Source of the DNA: [Ruminococcus] lactaris ATCC 29176
GTDB taxonomy: Bacteria > Bacillota > Clostridia > Lachnospirales > Lachnospiraceae
Assembly: GCF_025152405.1 (NCBI RefSeq)
Contig: NZ_CP102292.1
Location: 1,674,001 to 1,738,000, forward strand
Reading direction: 5' to 3'
Length of the DNA stretch: 64,000 nt
Of the stretch, positions 43,709 through 53,879 are shown piece after piece; the stretch's first letter is position 1, and each line of letters opens with the position of its first letter. Both the position numbers and the translations under genes were made by a program. The notes below the pieces were generated by a model. That model did not search any database. It was not told where the DNA came from and was given only the letters and a program-made list of their open reading frames with translations.

Positions 43709-44665
43709 CTATTTTGAGCAGGTGGCTTTTTCATTTTTCCCACCATAATCAAATTTTCCGTCATTTTTTTCTTCCAGTGCTTTGATCATATGATACGTAT
43801 ACTCATTATACGGAACTGCAATCCCCAGTTCCTTTCCCATACGCATCAATGCTCCTGAGAACATATCGATCTCAGTATGTCTTCCCGCATCTAAATCCTG
43901 CAAGGTAGAATATCTCGCAGTTGGCGGAACTTCACTTCCACGACTGGATGAATCATCCGCTGCCTTCAGATCGATCCCCTTTGCCTTCGCCACGGCTTCT
44001 AATTCTCTGCGGAGTCCATTACTGATCTCCTTCATGTGGATACTGTCTCTGTAGCATCCCACACCTGCACCAAGGATTGCCTGTGGAAGGTTATTACATA
44101 CGTTCAGACGGAACTTGCTCCATATTTCTGCCTGAATCTGTTCTGTGGAACGATAATGGATTCCCGTATCTTTCAATAATTCTTCGATCGCCTGCACCCG
44201 TTCGCTCTGATACGGTGCTTCACCCTCGCCGAAAATGATACCAATCGTTGTCTCAGGATCAAAATGATATCCATCCTCTTCCTGATGGGATGCCACCTTG
44301 ATCAGGGAAGGCAATACCGGTGCAGCCCCGATCTCTGCAGCGATCAGTTCTTCACTGTCCACTCCGTTCATCAGACTCATTACCGTCGTATTTTCTCCCA
44401 CTGCCGTACGGATGCTGCCCATTGCTTCCGGTAAAGCACCATACTTCAGACATACAACCAGCAGATCCACCCCCTGTGCCTCCTGCGGTGTCCATACTTC
44501 GGGATTATACGTGACTCCATTAATCCTGCATCCCTTTTTCAGACGTTCTGCCCTTTCACCTTCTGCGATCACACCCAGCCGGATCTCTTTTTTCTGGGAG
44601 AGTCCCCAGATCACATAGGAGCCGACTGCTCCTGCTCCGAGAACTGCTACTTTTTCTATCTTCAT
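43709..44665 (-). CDS. Ketopantoate reductase (PanE/ApbA) family protein
   Basis: It is 318 residues from the ATG at 44665, preceded by AAAGGAG. The N-terminal NAD(P)-binding fold has KVAVLGAGAVGSYVIWGL; the C-terminal ApbA_C domain has SKFRLNVCNNLPQAILGAG and RYSTLQDLDAGRHTEIDM. Family members reduce 2-dehydropantoate to pantoate for coenzyme A, but many paralogues act on other 2-oxo acids. No other pantothenate gene is nearby, so I leave it without a symbol. Confidence 0.82.
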   Translation of the reverse strand: MKIEKVAVLGAGAVGSYVIWGLSQKKEIRLGVIAEGERAERLKKGCRINGVTYNPEVWTPQEAQGVDLLVVCLKYGALPEAMGSIRTAVGENTTVMSLMNGVDSEELIAAEIGAAPVLPSLIKVASHQEEDGYHFDPETTIGIIFGEGEAPYQSERVQAIEELLKDTGIHYRSTEQIQAEIWSKFRLNVCNNLPQAILGAGVGCYRDSIHMKEISNGLRRELEAVAKAKGIDLKAADDSSSRGSEVPPTARYSTLQDLDAGRHTEIDMFSGALMRMGKELGIAVPYNEYTYHMIKALEEKNDGKFDYGGKNEKATCSK

Positions 44666-44727
44666 TTTAGTATCTCCTTTCAAACGTGATCTGATCCAGT
44701 GCTTTTACTGATGTTCCCGGAAATGTT

Positions 44728-46107
44728 CTAACACCGACTCTCCTCTGCGATCTCTCTTGCCACAAAAACTCCACTTGCAGATGCATGAGACAGAGAATGG
44801 GTCACTCCACTTCCGTCTCCGATCACATACAACCCCTTATGCAGCGTCTCAAGATGTTCATCCAACTGTACTTCCATATTGTAGAATTTCACTTCCACTC
44901 CGTAAAGCAGTGTATCATCATTTGCAGTTCCCGGTGCGATCTTGTCCAGTGCATAGATCATCTCAATAATTCCGTCAAGGATACGCTTTGGAAGAACGAG
45001 ACTTAAATCTCCCGGCTCTGCAGACAGGGTCGGTGTCATAAAGTTCTCGGCGATCCGCTCCGGTGTACTTCTTCTTCCACGGATCAGATCTCCGAAACGC
45101 TGTACCAGGACTCCTCCCCCAAGCATATTGGAAAGCCGTGCAATACTTTCACCGTATCCGTTGCTGTCCTTAAACGGTTCTGAGAAATGCTTTTCTACAA
45201 GCAATGCAAAGTTTGTATTTTCCGTCTGCTTTGCAGGATCTTCATAACTATGTCCATTAACCGTTACAATTCCGTTTGTATTTTCATTTACTACGATTCC
45301 ATTCGGATTCATACAGAAAGTTCTGACTTTATCTTCAAATTTTTCCGTACGGTATACGATCTTACTCTCATAAAGCTCATCGGTAAGATGGGAGAAGATC
45401 ACGGCAGGAAGTTCTACACGCACTCCGATATCCACACGGTTGGATTTCGTCGGGATCTTCAGATCCTTACATACCTGCTCCATCCATTTACTTCCGCTTC
45501 TTCCCACGGAAACAATACATTTCTCACATTCATCTTCTCCGTCCTTAGTAACCACACAGTATCCGTCTTCTTTCATCTCAAGACGGTCTACATGACAGTT
45601 AAACCGGAACTCCACTTTTTCTTTTAATTTTGCATACAGATTTTCAAGTACCACATAATTGATATCTGTTCCAAGATGACGTACAGATGCATCCAGAAGA
45701 TTCAGCTTATTCTGCATACACAGCTTTTTAATGTGTGTACCGGAAGTGGAGTACATTTTTGTTCCTGCCCCGCCAAATTCTACATTGATATCATCTACAT
45801 ATTCCATCAGTCTGATGGCTTCTTCTTTTCCGATATACTCATAAAGTGTACCACCGAAGCTGTTCGTAATATTATATTTTCCGTCAGAGAACGCTCCTGC
45901 TCCGCCAAATCCGCTCATGATCGCACAGGTCTTACAGTTGATACAGCTTTTCACCTTTTTGCCATCAATCGGACATTTTCTTTTTTCCAGCGGATTTCCC
46001 GCTTCAAAAACTGCCACTTTCAGTTCAGGGGCTTTCTGCATCAGCTCATACGCTGCAAAAATTCCTCCCGGTCCTGCTCCGATAATAATTACGTCATATT
46101 TACTCAT
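44728..46107 (-). CDS. FAD-dependent dehydrogenase with cysteine-rich motif
   Basis: It is 459 residues from MSKYDVIIIGAGPGGIFAAYEL, a dinucleotide-binding GxGxxG motif. A conserved CPIDGKKVKSCINCK segment (residues about 48-62) and GFGGAGAFSDGKYN are typical of the COG2509-type uncharacterised FAD dehydrogenases. The C-terminus has GLYVIGDGSGVTHSLSHASA, the second FAD contact. Substrate is unknown. It lies just upstream of the panE-like gene but with a 60-bp gap, so they may share a transcript. Confidence 0.82.
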   Translation of the reverse strand: MSKYDVIIIGAGPGGIFAAYELMQKAPELKVAVFEAGNPLEKRKCPIDGKKVKSCINCKTCAIMSGFGGAGAFSDGKYNITNSFGGTLYEYIGKEEAIRLMEYVDDINVEFGGAGTKMYSTSGTHIKKLCMQNKLNLLDASVRHLGTDINYVVLENLYAKLKEKVEFRFNCHVDRLEMKEDGYCVVTKDGEDECEKCIVSVGRSGSKWMEQVCKDLKIPTKSNRVDIGVRVELPAVIFSHLTDELYESKIVYRTEKFEDKVRTFCMNPNGIVVNENTNGIVTVNGHSYEDPAKQTENTNFALLVEKHFSEPFKDSNGYGESIARLSNMLGGGVLVQRFGDLIRGRRSTPERIAENFMTPTLSAEPGDLSLVLPKRILDGIIEMIYALDKIAPGTANDDTLLYGVEVKFYNMEVQLDEHLETLHKGLYVIGDGSGVTHSLSHASASGVFVAREIAEESRC

Positions 46108-46156
46108 TCTCACAATCCTCTTTCTTTTTTCTTTTTTCTTTCTCTTCTATTCTTAT

Positions 46157-47413
46157 TTATTTTCCTGTACTTTCCGTTCCTTTTTTCTGCTCTTCAGTCA
46201 ATTCTTCCTTTTTTGTCTGCTGTTCTGCTTTCACAAGCTGCTCTTTCTCTGTCTCTTGTTCTGCTTTCACAAGCTGCTCTTTTTCTGTCTGCTGCTCCTG
46301 CCGCAATCCCAGGATTCCCCTGGTCAGAATCTTTACATCATCAAAAATATAATCAAATGCTCCTGCCTGGCACATATTAATGATTACCATTCCGACCGGC
46401 ACTGCAAGGATCATCCAGATCACTCCGCCAACCCGGTATCCGATATATAAAAGTAATAATGTAACCAGTGGATTCAGTCCCACACTGTCACCGACCAGCT
46501 TGGGCTGGATCAACTGCCGTACTGCCTGCGTTACCACATAAATGATCAGCAATGCTGCCGCCACCTTATATTCTCCCATAAAAACTTCGTACACCGCCCA
46601 TGGGATCATAGCGGTTCCCGTTCCAAAAAATGGAAGGAAATCAAGAAATGCAATCAGAAAAGCGATCAGGACAAAATAATGGATTTTTAAAAACCCAAGT
46701 CCTGCCAGCAGAATCAGGAACACAATCCCCATGATCTTAAATTGGGCTTTAAAATAACCTCCCACTGCATATTTCAGATTGTCCATCACCATAGCCATTC
46801 TTTTTGTCACAGCCTCTGGTGCGATCCCTTTCATCCAGTGAATGACATCTTCTCTCTGCACAATGAAAAAATAAGCCGACATGATCATCACAATAAACGA
46901 TACCAGCATATAAGGAACCTTTTTCGCTGCATTTCCTGCTGCCGTAACTGTCGGTTCACTGACCTTACTCATCAGATTGCCCATATAATCGTCCAGATTT
47001 TCAACCAGTGATGTCCATCCGTTCTGAATCCCTTCCGGGAGACGCACAAAGACGCCCGACAGTGTCTGACCGATTTTTTCCAACCCTGTTTCTGTCTGCT
47101 CATACAGATCCGGGAAATCCCGGATCAGCCCCGTCACTTCCGTCACCAGACGGCTGACCGCAAAATAGCTGACCAGAATGATTGCCGCCAGTACCAGGAT
47201 CACGATCAGTGCCGACCCCAGCTTTTTGACAATCTTCATTCTCTTCTCCAACCAGTTTACAAGTGGTGTCGCAATACTGGCAACGATCCATCCGATCACG
47301 AACGGCATCAGAAATCCGATCAGTCTGATCCCGATTACAATAAACGCTGCCGTGGCAAGGATACTGAATAAAAGGCTGACTGCGACCTGCCAGTATGGGC
47401 GTCTGTTTTCCAT
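46157..47413 (-). CDS. AI-2E/PerM family transporter
   Basis: It is 418 residues with eight predicted membrane spans and the family pattern (FLMPFVIGWIVASIATPLVN; GVIWMILAVPVGMVIINMCQ; IALIAFLDFLPFFGTG-like IAFLDFLPFFGTGTAMIPWA). The family includes a putative autoinducer exporter, Na+/H+ antiporters and the sporulation protein YtvI. The C-terminal 60 residues are hydrophilic and contain a 12-residue tandem repeat (KAEQETEKEQLV, KAEQQTKKEEL). It begins 2 bp after engB ends, so they are co-transcribed. Confidence 0.85.
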   Translation of the reverse strand: MENRRPYWQVAVSLLFSILATAAFIVIGIRLIGFLMPFVIGWIVASIATPLVNWLEKRMKIVKKLGSALIVILVLAAIILVSYFAVSRLVTEVTGLIRDFPDLYEQTETGLEKIGQTLSGVFVRLPEGIQNGWTSLVENLDDYMGNLMSKVSEPTVTAAGNAAKKVPYMLVSFIVMIMSAYFFIVQREDVIHWMKGIAPEAVTKRMAMVMDNLKYAVGGYFKAQFKIMGIVFLILLAGLGFLKIHYFVLIAFLIAFLDFLPFFGTGTAMIPWAVYEVFMGEYKVAAALLIIYVVTQAVRQLIQPKLVGDSVGLNPLVTLLLLYIGYRVGGVIWMILAVPVGMVIINMCQAGAFDYIFDDVKILTRGILGLRQEQQTEKEQLVKAEQETEKEQLVKAEQQTKKEELTEEQKKGTESTGK

Positions 47414-47415
47414 GC

Positions 47416-48018
47416 TTATGCCTCCTCAGATTGATTCAGATATTCTGTCTCGATCAGATCCCATATCTCATCCCTTCCCTGCTTTGTCTGGGAAGAAAAT
47501 GGAATCACTTTTGTTCCCGGAACAAGTTCCAGTCCTTCTTTTAGGATCTTGATACATTTCTGTACCTGGCTTCTTTTGATCTTGTCTAATTTTGTGGCAA
47601 TGATGATCGGCTGATATCCCTGCTCTACGATCCAATGATACATCATCTTATCATTTGCAGACGGTGCATGACGGATATCGATCAGAAGGAAAACCGCCCG
47701 AAGCTGACCGGATGTATGCAGATAACGTTCGATCAGCTTTCCCCACTGAGCTTTTTCCTGCTCGGATACTTTCGCATAACCATATCCGGGAAGATCTACC
47801 AGATACATTTCATCATTAATATTATAAAAGTTGATCGTCTGCGTTTTTCCCGGTGTTGCCGAAATCCTTGCATAGGATTTCCGGTTCATCAGTGCATTGA
47901 TCAATGAAGATTTACCAACATTTGACTTCCCTGCAAATGCGATCTCCGGCTTGTCATTTTCCGGCAGAACACTTGTAATTCCACAGACAGTTTCCAAATT
48001 AATATTTTTAATTACCAT
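47416..48018 (-). CDS. engB: Ribosome biogenesis GTPase EngB/YsxC
   Basis: It is 200 residues. G1 is FAGKSNVGKSSLIN, G2 ARISATPGKTQTINFY, G3 LVDLPGYGYAKVS, G4 ATKLDKI and G5 FSSQTKQG. EngB is essential for assembly of the 50S ribosomal subunit. It follows lon with an 11-bp gap. This lon-engB order is common in Clostridia. Confidence 0.97.
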   Translation of the reverse strand: MVIKNINLETVCGITSVLPENDKPEIAFAGKSNVGKSSLINALMNRKSYARISATPGKTQTINFYNINDEMYLVDLPGYGYAKVSEQEKAQWGKLIERYLHTSGQLRAVFLLIDIRHAPSANDKMMYHWIVEQGYQPIIIATKLDKIKRSQVQKCIKILKEGLELVPGTKVIPFSSQTKQGRDEIWDLIETEYLNQSEEA

Positions 48019-48029
48019 AAGATCCTCCT

Positions 48030-50348
48030 TTATCTTACAAGTGCCGTTTTCAGCACCTCATTCATGCTCTCTACCGGAATGATCTCCAGTCCTTTCGTAA
48101 TCTCCACTGACAGTTCTTCTACATCTGCCAGATTTTCTTTCGGCACAAGTACCGTATGTATTCCTGCATTTTTCGCAGCAAGCAGTTTTTCTTTCAGGCC
48201 TCCGATCGGAAGAACCCTTCCGCGAAGTGTGATCTCACCTGTCATTGCAAGATCTGCACGTACTTTCTTTCCTGTCACTGCGGAGAGGATGGCTGTTGCC
48301 ATTGTAATTCCTGCTGACGGTCCGTCTTTCGGTACCGCTCCTTCAGGAATATGCACATGAATATCATGCTTTTCAAAGAAATCTTCCTGAATCGCATACT
48401 TTTTACTTACAGAACGGATATAACTGATTCCCGTTCTTGCCGATTCTTTCATGACATCTCCCAGCTTTCCGGTCAGCATGATCTCACCTTTTCCCGGCAT
48501 AACATTGACTTCAATCTGCAAGGTATCGCCTCCTACACTTGTCCATGCAAGTCCACGCACAATTCCGACCTCCGGTGCTGCATTTGCCATCTGATACGTA
48601 TACTTTTCTTTTCCAAGAAATCTGGACAGATTCCGGTCTGTTACTGCGATCTTCTCTTTTTCTGTCATCAGCAGCTCTTTTGCCGCTTTCCTGCAGACAG
48701 CACCGATCTTACGTTCCAGTTGTCTGACTCCTGCCTCTTTCGTATAATTATGTGCCATTTTCCAGATTGCTTTTTTACTGAAAGATAGCTGCTGTTCTGT
48801 CAGTCCTGTCTTTTCCAATTGCTTCGGAACCAGATGTTCCTGGGCAATATGCAGCTTTTCATTTTCTGTATAACTACTGATTTCAATGATCTCCATGCGG
48901 TCCAGCAGCGGACGCGGGATTGTCTGAAGACTGTTGGCAGTCGTAATGAACATTACTTCGGAAAGATCCAGCGGTACTTCCAGATAATGATCCCTGAACC
49001 GGCTGTTCTGTTCTGAATCCAGAACTTCCAGCAAAGCAGAAAATGTATCTCCCTTGTAGTCTGTGCTTACTTTGTCAATTTCATCCAGAAGAAGTACCGG
49101 ATTTTTGACTCCCGCACTGCGGATTCCGTTTGCAATCCTTCCCGGCATTGCACCCACATACGTCTTTCTATGCCCACGGATCTCCGCTTCATCCCGGACT
49201 CCTCCCAGGGAAATCCTCACATAAGGCCGATTCGTTGCCCTTGCCAGCGACCTTGCAATGGAAGTCTTACCTGTTCCCGGGGGACCTACCAGGCAGAGGA
49301 TCGGACTTTCTTCTCTCCGGGTCAGCGTTCTGACTGCCAGTGACTCCAGAATCCTCTCTTTCACGGTCTCCATTCCGTAATGATCTTCATCCAACACTTT
49401 CCGGGCATACTGAATGTCATTATTTTCTTCGGAACGCTTTTCCCACGGCATTTCAAGAAGTGTCTCAATATAGGTACGGATCACTCCATTTTCAGCCTGT
49501 GATCCGATCGTATTTTTGAATCTGCTGATCTCACGTTTCAGCTTTTCCTTTACCTCTTCCGGTGCTTCAAGCTTTGCTGCCGCCTCTTCAAACTCTTCTG
49601 CATCAGAAATACCTGAATCCTCCCCCAGCTCCTGTCGGATAACTTTGAGTTCTTCCCGCAGGATATATTCTCTCTGATGCCGGTCCACCAGTTCTTTGAC
49701 CTTTTTCTGAATCTCTTTTTTAACATCTATAATCTGAATTTCATCTGTCAGTTCCGAGCAAAGTTTCTCATATCTTTTTTTAATATCCAGTTCTTCCAGA
49801 AGTTTCTGCTGTTCCGTATATGAAAATGGTACACTGCAGGCAATCTCATTGGTCAGCTTCTTCAGATCTTCGATCGAAATCAGTTCTTTCACTGCCTCCT
49901 TGGACATTTTTCCACTTTTGTCCGCATATTCCGTAAGAACCTCTCTCAGGTTTCGTGCCATCGCTTCCTTTTGTATCTCATCCTCTATGCCAAAATCTGT
50001 CTCTTCCAAAAGTTCAACTTCCGCTTTGAGATACGGTTCTTTTTCACTGATCCCGGTCAATCTTCCTCTCTGTTCTCCTGAGACAAGAACCCGCACAATT
50101 TTCTTCGGCAATTTAATGACCTGCCGGACTGTGGCAACTGTTCCGATACTGTATACATCTTCCTGTCCCGGATCTTCTGTCTCTATGGATTTCTGGGCAA
50201 CCAGAAAAATCTTCTGATCTTCCATCATTGCCTGCTGTACCGCAGTGATCGAGCGTTCTCTGCTCACATCAAAATGTACGACCATCTCCGGCATGATCGT
50301 CAGTCCTCTCAGAGCGACCATCGGAAGGCTTTTCATTACGCTGTCCAT
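48030..50348 (-). CDS. lon: ATP-dependent protease Lon
   Basis: It is 772 residues, full length. The N-terminal LON substrate domain (MKSLPMVALRGLTIMPEMVV) is followed by a coiled region, an AAA+ module (Walker A GPPGTGKTSIARSLA; Walker B LLLDEIDKVSTD) and the protease domain with the catalytic serine in PKDGPSAGITMA and lysine in GGLKEKLLAAKNAG. Lon degrades damaged and regulatory proteins in the cytoplasm. It is downstream of clpX, separated by a terminator, so it probably has its own promoter. Confidence 0.98.
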   Translation of the reverse strand: MDSVMKSLPMVALRGLTIMPEMVVHFDVSRERSITAVQQAMMEDQKIFLVAQKSIETEDPGQEDVYSIGTVATVRQVIKLPKKIVRVLVSGEQRGRLTGISEKEPYLKAEVELLEETDFGIEDEIQKEAMARNLREVLTEYADKSGKMSKEAVKELISIEDLKKLTNEIACSVPFSYTEQQKLLEELDIKKRYEKLCSELTDEIQIIDVKKEIQKKVKELVDRHQREYILREELKVIRQELGEDSGISDAEEFEEAAAKLEAPEEVKEKLKREISRFKNTIGSQAENGVIRTYIETLLEMPWEKRSEENNDIQYARKVLDEDHYGMETVKERILESLAVRTLTRREESPILCLVGPPGTGKTSIARSLARATNRPYVRISLGGVRDEAEIRGHRKTYVGAMPGRIANGIRSAGVKNPVLLLDEIDKVSTDYKGDTFSALLEVLDSEQNSRFRDHYLEVPLDLSEVMFITTANSLQTIPRPLLDRMEIIEISSYTENEKLHIAQEHLVPKQLEKTGLTEQQLSFSKKAIWKMAHNYTKEAGVRQLERKIGAVCRKAAKELLMTEKEKIAVTDRNLSRFLGKEKYTYQMANAAPEVGIVRGLAWTSVGGDTLQIEVNVMPGKGEIMLTGKLGDVMKESARTGISYIRSVSKKYAIQEDFFEKHDIHVHIPEGAVPKDGPSAGITMATAILSAVTGKKVRADLAMTGEITLRGRVLPIGGLKEKLLAAKNAGIHTVLVPKENLADVEELSVEITKGLEIIPVESMNEVLKTALVR

Positions 50349-50423
50349 TTCTTTTCCTCCGTTCTTATTTTTATGTCCTTCTATTTGAATCTATTCTTCT
50401 CCTCTTACAGACTACCATGCGTA

Positions 50424-50468
50424 AAAAAAGCGGGTGGATGGGATTCGCCATCACGCCCGCCTTTTTTA
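50424..50468 (-). terminator. Terminator between clpX and lon
   Basis: Minus strand GGCGGGCGTGATGGCG and CATCCACCCGC form a long stem followed by seven T residues. It begins at the clpX stop codon. Confidence 0.85.
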
Positions 50469-51737
50469 TGCACTCTCTGATGTCAGGAACGACTTTCTTT
50501 CTTCGCCGTCACGCGTATATCTTGGCGGTTCTGTTCCGAGAACTGCTTCTTTCGTGATCCGGCATTCTTTAATTGTCTCATCAGATGGGACTGTAAACAT
50601 CGTATCCATCATGATATTTTCCATGATTGCACGAAGACCACGGGCTCCTGTCTTACGCTTCAGAGTCGTATCGGCAATCTCCAGCAGTGCATCCTTATCA
50701 AACTCAAGCTTCACTCCGTCCAGCTCAAGCAGCTTCTGATACTGCTTTACGATCGCACTCTTTGGTTCTGTCAGAATACGGATCAGTGCATCCCGATCCA
50801 GAAGATCCAGTGACACTGTCACAGGAAGTCGTCCCACCAGTTCCGGGATCAGACCAAATTTCACAAGATCCTGAGGAAGTGCCTCCTGAAGCAGCACATC
50901 CATATCGTATTCATGCTTTGTTGCAATCTCTGCATTAAATCCGATCGACTTTCTGTCGATCCGGGTCTCTATAATCTTATCAATTCCTTCAAAAGCTCCA
51001 CCACAGATAAATAAGATATTCGTCGTATCAATCTGAATCAGTTCCTGATGCGGATGCTTTCTTCCTCCCTGCGGCGGAACAGATGCAACCGTTCCCTCGA
51101 TGATTTTCAGAAGTGCCTGCTGAACACCTTCTCCCGAAACATCTCTCGTAATGGATGGATTCTCCGATTTTCTCGTAATCTTGTCAATCTCATCAATATA
51201 GATGATTCCATGCTCAGCACGCTCAATGTCTCCATCCGCTGCCTGAATCACTTTCAGAAGAATATTTTCAACATCTTCTCCCACATATCCTGCCTCTGTC
51301 AGTGCAGTTGCATCAGCGATCGCAAACGGAACATTCAGAATTTTTGCCAGGGTCTGTGCCAGAAGCGTCTTTCCACATCCGGTCGGTCCCAGCATCAGAA
51401 TATTACTTTTCTGAAGCTCCACTCCAAGATCCTGTTCTGCAAGAATTCTTTTGTAATGGTTATATACCGCAACGGAAAGCACCTTTTTGGCTTCATCCTG
51501 ACCAATCACATACTGATCAAGGAATGCTTTCATTTCTTCCGGAGTCAGCAGATTGATATCGTCCAGTGCTCCTCTGTCGTTATAATCCAGCTCTTCTTCA
51601 ATGATCTCTGAACAAATCCCCACACACTGGTCACAGATATATGTCCCGTTCGGACCTGCGATCAGCTTGCGTACCTGAGCCTGCGTCTTGTTACAGAATG
51701 AACATCTTACAATCTCTTCTGTCATTTTTCCTGCCAT
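50466..51737 (-). CDS. clpX: ATP-dependent unfoldase ClpX
   Basis: It is 423 residues. The zinc-binding domain has [11 protein letters not shown] and [10 protein letters not shown]; the AAA+ domain has Walker [16 protein letters not shown], Walker [11 protein letters not shown] and the pore loop [12 protein letters not shown]. The IGF loop that docks on ClpP is IGFNAE. ClpX recognises and unfolds substrates for ClpP. It follows clpP after 27 bp, one operon. Confidence 0.98.
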   Translation of the reverse strand: MAGKMTEEIVRCSFCNKTQAQVRKLIAGPNGTYICDQCVGICSEIIEEELDYNDRGALDDINLLTPEEMKAFLDQYVIGQDEAKKVLSVAVYNHYKRILAEQDLGVELQKSNILMLGPTGCGKTLLAQTLAKILNVPFAIADATALTEAGYVGEDVENILLKVIQAADGDIERAEHGIIYIDEIDKITRKSENPSITRDVSGEGVQQALLKIIEGTVASVPPQGGRKHPHQELIQIDTTNILFICGGAFEGIDKIIETRIDRKSIGFNAEIATKHEYDMDVLLQEALPQDLVKFGLIPELVGRLPVTVSLDLLDRDALIRILTEPKSAIVKQYQKLLELDGVKLEFDKDALLEIADTTLKRKTGARGLRAIMENIMMDTMFTVPSDETIKECRITKEAVLGTEPPRYTRDGEERKSFLTSESA

Positions 51738-51764
51738 ATTCTTGTCACCTCATACTGCAATCTA

Positions 51765-52346
51765 TTAGTGGCTTGCTATTACTTCGTCAATCAGACCGTA
51801 TTCTTTTGCCTCAGCCGCAGACATAAAGTTATCACGCTCTGTATCTGTCTGGATCACTTCCAGCGGCTTTCCTGTATTTGCTGCCAGAATACTGTTCAAA
51901 GTCTTTCTGGTACGGAGGATATGCTCTGCTGCGATCTGAATCTCTGTCGCCTGTCCCTGTGCTCCGCCAAGTGGCTGATGGATCATAATCTCAGCATTCG
52001 GAAGGGCAAATCTCTTGCCTTTTGCTCCACCTGAAAGCAGAAATGCTCCCATACTTGCTGCCATACCAATGCAAACTGTAGATACATCGCATTTGATATA
52101 CTGCATTGTATCATAAATTGCCATTCCCGCTGTCACAGATCCCCCCGGACTGTTGATATACAACTGGATATCCTTATCCGGATCATCTGCCTCCAGGAAA
52201 AGTAACTGTGCTACGATCACACTTGCGGAAACATCATTCACTTCCTCTCCGAGAAAAATAATCCTTTCTTTCAGAAGTCTTGAATAAATATCATAAGAAC
52301 GTTCTCCGCGACTTGTCTGCTCAATGACGTAAGGTACTAAACTCAT
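51765..52346 (-). CDS. clpP: ClpP protease subunit
   Basis: It is 193 residues. The catalytic triad is visible: Ser in [13 protein letters not shown], His in [14 protein letters not shown] and Asp in [10 protein letters not shown]. It forms a tetradecameric barrel, working with ClpX encoded just downstream. The gene lies 126 bp after tig; a terminator at 52426-52457 separates them, so clpPX can have its own promoter. Confidence 0.98.
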   Translation of the reverse strand: MSLVPYVIEQTSRGERSYDIYSRLLKERIIFLGEEVNDVSASVIVAQLLFLEADDPDKDIQLYINSPGGSVTAGMAIYDTMQYIKCDVSTVCIGMAASMGAFLLSGGAKGKRFALPNAEIMIHQPLGGAQGQATEIQIAAEHILRTRKTLNSILAANTGKPLEVIQTDTERDNFMSAAEAKEYGLIDEVIASH

Positions 52347-52425
52347 ATTCTTTCCTTCTCCCTGTCTGAATCTTTGTCTGTAAATTACCGGGCTGTCACT
52401 CCATCTGGAATTGCCTGCCCACCAC

Positions 52426-52457
52426 TAAAAAGGGTACACCCATTACAGGTGCACCCC
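52426..52457 (-). terminator. Terminator after tig
   Basis: Minus strand GGGGTGCACC and GGGTGTACCC with a TGTAAT loop, followed by TTTTTAG. Confidence 0.85.
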
Positions 52458-52472
52458 CTACAGAATCTCTGC

Positions 52473-53762
52473 TTATTCTTCTACAGCCGCCTCTGTGATC
52501 AGAGTAACTGCATCCTGCACTGCGATATCTTCTTTCATCTGCTTCTTCTCATTCTCACCCATGAACTCTTTGAGCTTTTCAACTTCCATCTGGTAAGAAT
52601 CAGCCATCTTCTGAAGTTCTTCATCAAGACGCTCATCCGATACTTCGATATTCTCTGCAGCTACGATTGCTTCGAGAACCAGTCTTGTTCTGATTCGCTT
52701 CTCAGCCTGTGGCTTCAGTTCTTCCATCATCTTCTCCTCATTGAGTCCTGTGAACTGGAAGTACTGCTCCACGCTCATACCCTGCTGCATGATGCGACGT
52801 GCAAAATCATCTGCCATCTGCTTAGCCTGAAGATCTACCATCGGTGCAGGAAGATCGATCTCTGCATTAGCAACAGCCTGCTCTACAGCCTGGTTTTCTT
52901 TCTTTTCTTTTCCTTCATTCTCTTTACGCTCTTTGATCTTAGCCTTTACTTCTGCCTTATAATCTTCCAGAGTCTCTGCCTCTTCCGATACCTCTGAAGC
53001 GAACTCATCATCCAGTTCCGGAAGTTCTTTTGCCTTGATCTCATGCACTGTGCATTTGAACACTGCCTCTTTACCTGCAAGTTCTTTTGCCTGATATTCC
53101 TCTGGGAATGTCACTTTTACTTCTGTCTCTTTGTCGATCTCAGCTCCGATCAACTGCTCTTCAAATCCCGGGATAAATGCACCGGAACCGATCGTCAGCG
53201 GGTAATTCTCACCCTTTCCGCCTTCAAACGCAACTCCGTCTACAAATCCTTCAAAGTCAAGTGTAACAATATCCTTGTCCTGAACAGCTCTGTCTGTAAC
53301 TTCTACTGTTCTGGCATTACGCTCACGCTCTTTCTCGATCTCTTCATCTACTTCTTTCTGCATAACTCTTGTAGATACCTTGTCTACCTTAAGTCCCTTA
53401 TACTCGCCAAGCTTTACTTCTGGCTTTACAGCTACTTCTGCTGTAAAGATAAAGTCTTTTCCTTTTTCAAGCTGGACAACATCAATTGTCGGCTGGGAAG
53501 CGATCTCAAGTTCACACTCATCATATGCCTTTCCATAAGCTTCAGAAATCATGTGATTTGCTGCTTCATCATAGAATACTTCCGGTCCGTACATTTTTTC
53601 GATCATCTGACGCGGAACTTTTCCCTTACGGAATCCCGGAAGGCTGATCTTGCTACGCTGCTTTAAATAAGCTGCCTGAAGTGCCTTTTCTACTTCTTCT
53701 GCTGATACTGTGATCGTCAGCTTTGCCATATTATGCTCTAAATTCTCTACCTGTAAACTCAT
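52473..53762 (-). CDS. tig: Trigger factor
   Basis: It is 429 residues. The ribosome-binding tail signature GFRKGKVPRQMIEKMYG is at residues about 44-60; a central FKBP-type peptidyl-prolyl isomerase domain starts near DKDIVTLDFEGFVDG; the C-terminal chaperone arms follow. It catches nascent chains at the ribosome exit. A hairpin in its leader (TAGCTT...TCAATAAGCTA, 53790-53823) may affect expression. Gene order tig-clpP-clpX-lon is classic for Firmicutes. Confidence 0.98.
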   Translation of the reverse strand: MSLQVENLEHNMAKLTITVSAEEVEKALQAAYLKQRSKISLPGFRKGKVPRQMIEKMYGPEVFYDEAANHMISEAYGKAYDECELEIASQPTIDVVQLEKGKDFIFTAEVAVKPEVKLGEYKGLKVDKVSTRVMQKEVDEEIEKERERNARTVEVTDRAVQDKDIVTLDFEGFVDGVAFEGGKGENYPLTIGSGAFIPGFEEQLIGAEIDKETEVKVTFPEEYQAKELAGKEAVFKCTVHEIKAKELPELDDEFASEVSEEAETLEDYKAEVKAKIKERKENEGKEKKENQAVEQAVANAEIDLPAPMVDLQAKQMADDFARRIMQQGMSVEQYFQFTGLNEEKMMEELKPQAEKRIRTRLVLEAIVAAENIEVSDERLDEELQKMADSYQMEVEKLKEFMGENEKKQMKEDIAVQDAVTLITEAAVEE

Positions 53763-53879
53763 TTTCTTCCTCCTTGATTAAGCAAATAGCTTCTTATTGA
53801 AAAATGTATCGTCAATAAGCTATACATTCGCAGTCATTGCATTAGTATAGCATAAAAGTCACCATATTTCCAGTATTTT

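Noticed and set aside
53790-53823. Hairpin in the tig leader as a possible riboswitch
   Set aside because: Only one simple stem is visible and no known riboswitch core can be recognised.
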